Source: Pelecanus crispus (taxonomy: Eukaryota; Chordata; Aves; Pelecaniformes; Pelecanidae). From it: 64,000 nucleotides of DNA. Positions 59,501 to 64,000 of this stretch are shown here, one piece after another; the stretch's first letter is position 1, and each line of letters starts with the position of its first letter. Made by a program: the position numbers and the translations under genes. The notes under the pieces are model-generated. The model was not told where the DNA came from. It ran no database searches and saw only the letters and a program-made list of their open reading frames with translations. The stretch lies in assembly GCF_030463565.1 (NCBI RefSeq), contig NC_134662.1, positions 558,001 through 622,000 of the forward strand. The letters run 5' to 3'.

Positions 59501-62039
59501 GAGGGTGGGATATGGCAGGTATTCTTATGCCCCAAGTCTGGGGTTTTTGGCATCCTAGCTGTAGAGGAAAGAGCAAGGTTGTCCAGCTGGCGAACCTTGC
59601 AAACAAGAAGTTCCATTCATAAGGTATTCATATCAGTTTCCTAAAGACAACATGCGTTTCAGGCAAGAGAAAAAGAACACTGTCCCAAAGTGTATTGCCT
59701 TTTGTGCGAGTACGATGAAGGAATAGTTAATCCTTTCCAAACCTGAAACGCAGGAAGCAGTTTAGCACATTGCCAGCTGTTGCTAGTTCTCTTTCTAAGT
59801 CTGTTTTTACCCTAAGCTGATATCTGTGCTCCAGGTTTTAGTTCTGTATTCCTAAGATTTAGAGAGGACAGAGAATCAGGCGTATTGATTAAAATGACAG
59901 ACACTCAAATGCAATGCTGCCTACAGCATTATTGCTGTCATTTCTGTATTCACAGAGTCCAGTTGTGTATCAGCTACATTAGCATTGTTTGAATGGTCAT
60001 GTTTTCCAGCCTTCTTGAAGACAGGCCTCTCCACCACAGTTAGTAGGTGTTATTAGCTTGTGGTTTTGCCATGTCCTTCTGATGTGGGTTCCCCATAAAT
60101 AAAGTATACTGATGAGTTACAGTGTGTCTCGAACAAACAGTACAGCAGCATCCTGGTGCCCGTGAAGCACTTGCAAGCAAAAAAACCCTGAATTTCTGTG
60201 GCTCTGCATGTAAACTTTGGGCACATTACTGCAGCAGTTGTTGCAGTGCTTTCAGGCACTACCGCGTAATTCTGGATGCCACAGCGTTGTGCTTACAAAC
60301 ATGGCCTTGTTTTGGGGGTTAATTTAAGGATGTATGCTAGTGCTGTCTTGTGAATGTATCCTCCGTTTCTGGTTGGGTGGCACCCTCTCCTGGTATTGTA
60401 ATGCTGCCCTAAAGTGAGGGGACAGATGCTGCTGGCATCAAAGCTCAACTAAATCCCTGTGTGTGGGGACAAGGAAAAGATGGCACTGCTGTTGTAACGT
60501 TGAAAATTAGCCAGGCAGATTAGCTTTTGATTCCTCCAGCTGGAAACATTGCAGAAACTGCTGGTAGAGTGGTTAATGTTTGGGAATGATGAATGCATGC
60601 TGTAATGGTGGAGAGGCCTTGAAAATGTGTTACTCGCCTTGCAGTATGTTCTTGAAGGAGAATGTACGAAGAAACCCCTGTGTGGTGATCTCAAGCATTT
60701 CCTTGTACTTCCTCATCTTTGGGAGGTACGGGCTCTATTTTAAGTTCTGATCACCTTAATTTCTCTTCCAGAAGTCAAACAGAGCCAGTGAGTGGACCGT
60801 CAAAACCAGTATGTAAAACCACAATCTGACACTTTATTCTACACACTGCACTTAATTCTAAACAATGTAGCTTTGTATTAATTTTCCAAACAGTAAGTCA
60901 CTGAATACTTTACAAAGTACACTGAAAATAAGTTTCCTGTAGTGATGGTTCCTTCTCAAACTAAATTAAGTATTTTCTTTAAATTTTGGTACAAGGTTAG
61001 AGCCTGGTGCATTTGTGGGTGAAATCCCTGTCTTTTGTCCTAACCTCTGCCTGCAGTATGCTTTTGGAGCTGGGTGACTTCAGGGTTGGATGGTGCTTTA
61101 ATTTCCCAGAGGTTAAGCCTTTCTTTAGTGTAACACCATATGATGCTAAACATATGGAGAAGGAATGATGAACTGGAGTGAGGAATCATCTTCTGCATGT
61201 AGAGATCTTTTTCCCCAGAGTCTGCTAAAACTGCTCCCTTGAATTCTTCTACTGCGTTAGGCACTAAAGGACGAGAGCGTTTTCCACGGAAGGCTTTTAA
61301 TCTCTCTTCTGATCCAGTTAGTGACCCCTTGAGGAGAGCCATTCAGTTCACATTATGAAATGTTATTCTATGCTTTTGAACAACTTCAGGCATAATAAGC
61401 AGTGATTCAAGTGTCTTTCTGCTAAGGTTTTACTGGTGTGAGCTTCACTGCTGCTTGTGGCGTAATAGAATTGAGTATACTGGAAAAGGAACAAGCGAAG
61501 AGTTCCCCTTTTTCCTTGTGGAAAAAATGCCCTCCAGTCTTAGTTCTCAAGAAACACAGCAGTCCATTACGAACCAGTGGCCTGAGGACTTCATTCCTGC
61601 AAGCCCTTCCGTAGGTAGCTGGGAGGGAGGAGTGTGGTTGCAATTTATTCTCCTAAATTCCTTTTTAGCTGAAAATTGGCAGCTTCCTTACCCCTGTGAC
61701 TCTTAAGCAGTTGTAAGCATTTGACAAGGGTCCCTCTCTGAGATAGTCTGGAGCAGTAAGCTGATCTCAGGCGGGTTTGGTGAGTTTGGTTTCTTCTCAT
61801 TAACCACAGAGGCACTCTGGAGCTGTCACAGGTTTGGATGCTTTTTTGAACAAATACCGATTACACTGGGTTGGAAATGCCTCTTTCAGTGACACTCAGA
61901 GGATATGGTGCAGCCTTTCACACTGCAGTAGAGGTGAACTATTTCTGTGTTTTGACTGTAGAACTTGAATATGTGTTTAATGTTTTGTGCACAGATCGGT
62001 GACTCTTCTGGATCTATTTCTCCGGCCCAGCTTATTAAG
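56507..62039 (+). CDS. RBBP6: RBBP6-like gene, 5-prime four exons encoding a complete DWNN domain
   Basis: Exons 56507-56672, 58993-59092, 60772-60808 and 61995-62039 are joined by AG/GT borders with matching phases (116 codons, no break). The protein begins MSCVHYKFSSKLSYDTVTF and continues SGLHIPMCDLKRQIMG, then NALIPKNSSVIVRRIP, SKTYVVSQTEP and IGDSSGSISPAQLIK. It parallels RBBP6 exons 1-4, including the ubiquitin-like DWNN domain (residues 1 to about 76). RBBP6 is a RING E3 ligase with roles in p53/MDM2 control and mRNA 3-prime processing. No zinc-knuckle or RING exons follow in the remaining 2 kb. Reading through the last donor (GTATAT) adds about 10 residues before TAA, so a DWNN-only protein of about 126 residues is possible, similar in size to the short human isoform. 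An in-frame ATG lies upstream at 56,474, but the family start is 56,507. Confidence 0.85.
56735..57297 (+). mobile_element. Solo LTR in intron 1 of the RBBP6-like gene
   Basis: TGTCCTGGTTTTGTCTGGG ... GGGGTTAAACCACAACA has TG...CA ends. It is the same family as 32,494-33,060 in opposite orientation, and same-sense with the gene. It starts about 60 bp after the exon 1 donor. A clear target duplication was not seen. Only the LTR is present. Confidence 0.85.
57298..58992 (+). other. Remainder of RBBP6-like intron 1
   Basis: AT-rich intron sequence. No repeat or gene was recognised. Confidence 0.5.
59093..61994 (+). other. RBBP6-like introns 2 and 3
   Basis: AT-rich intronic sequence on either side of the small exon at 60,772-60,808. 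Open frames on either strand are short and unrecognised. Confidence 0.5.
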
Positions 62040-62210
62040 GTATATCTATATCTATTCTTGTCAAATGCTTAAAACCAAAAGTGTTTGCTTTGTATTTTAA
62101 AACCTTATACTGTGATCTATAGTTGGATAACTCTTGTAATGTGAACAAAACTTTAATTTAATTTTTAATAATGTAAAGTATTTATTTTAACTGTAAAATG
62201 TGTGTCTATC

Positions 62211-62342
62211 TTGATACTGTCCTGTAAAGAGTGGTTGCCAGTTTGGGAAGATAGAAGGGGAGTACCTTATCAGCCTCAACGTAATGTTGCCATGCTACTC
62301 ATCTTCAGGACACAAAGCAGCAGTACTGCAGAAGCTGTTTAC
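62211..62342 (+). repeat. Copy of the RBBP6-like pseudogene 3-prime flank
   Basis: TTGATACTGTCCTGTAAAGAG, then TTTGGGAAGATAGAAGGGGAGTACC and CAACGTAATGTTGC, match 31,534-31,670 at about 80% by eye, same orientation. Homology stops where the OR-like sequence begins. Confidence 0.8.
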
Positions 62343-62344
62343 CA

Positions 62345-62970
62345 TTTCTCTCCCTCCTCGATCTCGGATCAATCTCCACCACTGTCCCCAAAGCCATGGC
62401 CAATTCCCTGTGGCACACCAGGGCCATGTCTTTATCTGGATGTGCTGCCCAAGTCTTTCTCTTTGGTTTTTTCATTTCAGCAGAGTGTTCCCTTCTAACC
62501 ATCATGGCCTATGACTGCTACATTGCCATCTGCAAACCCCTGCACTACAGGACCCTGCTGATCCTCAAGTTCTCCTGCTCAGATGCCTAGCTCAGGGAAG
62601 CTGGACTTCTTGTACTTAGTCTTTTAGTAGCTTTCATCTGTTTTGTTTTCATTGTGCTGTCCTATGTACAGATCTTCAGGGCCGTGCTGAGGATCCCCTC
62701 TGAGCAGGGACACCACAAAGCCTTCTCCACGTGCCTCCCTCACCTGGCCGTGGTCTCCCTGGTTGTCAGCACTGGCATCTTTGCCTACCTGAAGCCCCAC
62801 TCCATCTCCTCCGCAACCCTGGACCTGGTGCTGGCAGTTCTGTACTCAGTGGTGCCTCCAGCAGTGAACCCCCTCGGCATGAGGAACCAGGAGCTCAAGG
62901 ATGCAGTGGGGAAGCTGATAACTGGGTGTTTTTCTGGAGCAATAAAATTCTATGTAGCAGTTACAATGTA
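62345..62970 (+). pseudogene. Olfactory receptor (OR14-like) pseudogene
   Basis: The sequence reads STTVPKAMANSLWHTRAMSL, SGCAAQVFLFGFFISAECSL, MAYDCYIAICKPLHY, then LSYVQIFRAVLRIPSEQGHH, KAFSTCLPHLAVVS, AYLKPHSISS and PPAVNPLGMRNQELKD. These are OR14-type receptor segments from late TM2 through TM7. Missing are the N-terminus to TM2 and the region from intracellular loop 2 to TM5 (PLHYRTLL jumps to ILKFSCS). An in-frame TAG follows SCSDA. The MAYDRY motif reads MAYDCY, and the usual PLIYSMRN reads PLGMRN. It is a seven-transmembrane odorant receptor relic with no function expected. Confidence 0.9.
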
Positions 62971-62979
62971 GCTCATCAC

Positions 62980-64000
62980 ATTACGACACCTGTGGTCTGT
63001 ATTTTTTCTTGTTTGTGTTGTGTTTTTACTTGTGATAATGTTCTCATCACCTTTCAAATTCACTCTTTGCTTTGATTTTTTGACTGAGTAGCTGTGTAAA
63101 TGTGGAGCCCTGATCTCTCTCTGTGTTTAAACACAATAAAGCACCCTTCAGTCAATTTTTTTGTCTCAAGATCCCTCCTCCAAGAGCTTTTTGGAGCTGC
63201 AGGGGGTGGAAGGGAAAAGAGTGCTGGCATGGCAGCACTGCGAGGGAGCACCAGCCCTTGCTCTTCCAGGGCTCTTCTCTTTCCCCTTCTACACTCTCGT
63301 TCTGATCCCTTGCGTTGCTGTCAGGCCTGAGTGCTTTGGCAGCTTGGTCACAGGCGTGCTGCGTGATAGTGCTGTGACCGCAGGCAGGGACAGGCCATGG
63401 GCACTTCTGTGACAGAGCTGGCCTCCATACTAGCGTTTCCATAAAGAAAGGTGATCTCCTCAGGGCAGTGCCTGAAGCCTTAGGTCTGCTTTCAGAGTTG
63501 CTCTCAAGGAGAAACTCAAGCAAGTGCTGTGTTGAGGGAAACACCAGTGAAGAGCTCAAGTGTGTGAGTGTGCAGGACGGGGGCACACAGCAGTGTCCCT
63601 TGCACAGCCAGGCCTCCAGGGATCTCCTTGAAGGACCAGCAGAGCAGGGTCTGCTCTGTGTCCTTGTTTGCTGGACACTGCGGGCAAGGTGCCCCAGGGC
63701 AATGGTCACAGAGCAGCCCCTTGCAACCACCCTTCCCAGCACTGGCCTCTCACTCCAGCTCAGACAGGTTGTTTGTCCCTCCACGGAGGGACACCAAACG
63801 ATGAGGTCAGAAGTGCATGTTTGCATTGTCCAGAGGAGACTTCAGCATGCCCATGGTGTGCATGTGGGGAGATGAACCCGAGTGAGCACAAATGCCATCA
63901 GCTCTTGCCAGAGGTGCCATGAAGGCCAGTGGGACAGGCAGTGCCTGCAGGTCACTTTACTTGGAAAGTAACGTCCCCAGGGAAACCACCTGAATGCAGC
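62980..64000. other. Downstream of the OR pseudogene, no gene seen
   Basis: An AATAAAG signal near 63,135 lies in AT-rich sequence. The remainder is mixed and unique-looking. Open frames on both strands overlap and show no family. Confidence 0.4.

Overview
The window looks like a bird genome segment, probably a repeat-rich microchromosome or W-like/subterminal region. The evidence is CR1 LINE fragments, avian-style solo LTRs, an OR14-type olfactory receptor relic, GC-rich introns packed with minisatellites, and split genes with GT-AG introns. No bacterial-type genes are present. Nearly all short open frames in the first 16.5 kb are by-products of a stop-poor satellite.

Layout. 1-16,480: one tandem satellite (monomers of about 177, 197 and 203 bp, roughly 84 copies). 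16,494-17,690: a CR1 scrap and a minisatellite whose units carry GGTTAACC. 18,132-21,520 (minus): an ADP-ribosylarginine hydrolase (ADPRH)-like gene in seven exons, with minisatellite-filled introns and three apparent one-base deletions. 21,560-24,060: more minisatellites. 24,150-25,635: LTR remains. 25,938-26,030: a stray copy of ADPRH intron sequence. 26,128-27,090: satellite monomers again, mostly inverted, ending inside an RBBP6-like exon. 27,090-31,480: broken RBBP6-like middle and C-terminal exons. 32,494-33,060: solo LTR (minus). 33,070-33,690: minisatellite. 35,211-39,952: USP42-like deubiquitinase gene with nearly all splice sites and the catalytic residues preserved. 41,140-41,520: minisatellite. 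42,590-45,620: old broken endogenous retrovirus. 45,640-46,790: two CR1 pieces. 47,620-47,900: cluster of ETS-like sites. 48,490-48,665: a lone satellite monomer. 50,388-50,849: two candidate exons of an unknown gene. 51,380-52,047 (minus): hAT/ZBED-like relic. 54,560-55,370: long polypyrimidine tract. 55,380-55,760 (minus): retroviral env fragment. 56,507-62,039: first four exons of a second RBBP6-like gene, encoding a complete DWNN domain. 62,345-62,970: OR14-like pseudogene.

The locus pairs relatives of two ubiquitin-pathway genes, RBBP6 (E3 ligase, ubiquitin-like DWNN domain) and USP42 (deubiquitinase). Both families are known to act on p53, and as I recall both parent genes lie on avian chromosome 14. 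RBBP6 is present as two non-overlapping pieces (C-terminal part upstream, N-terminal part downstream) with USP42-like between them. This suggests a duplicated and rearranged cluster broken up by satellite, LTR and CR1 activity. Several small internal duplications (31.5/62.2 kb, 42.2/52.7 kb, 49.2/53.5 kb) support repeated local rearrangement.
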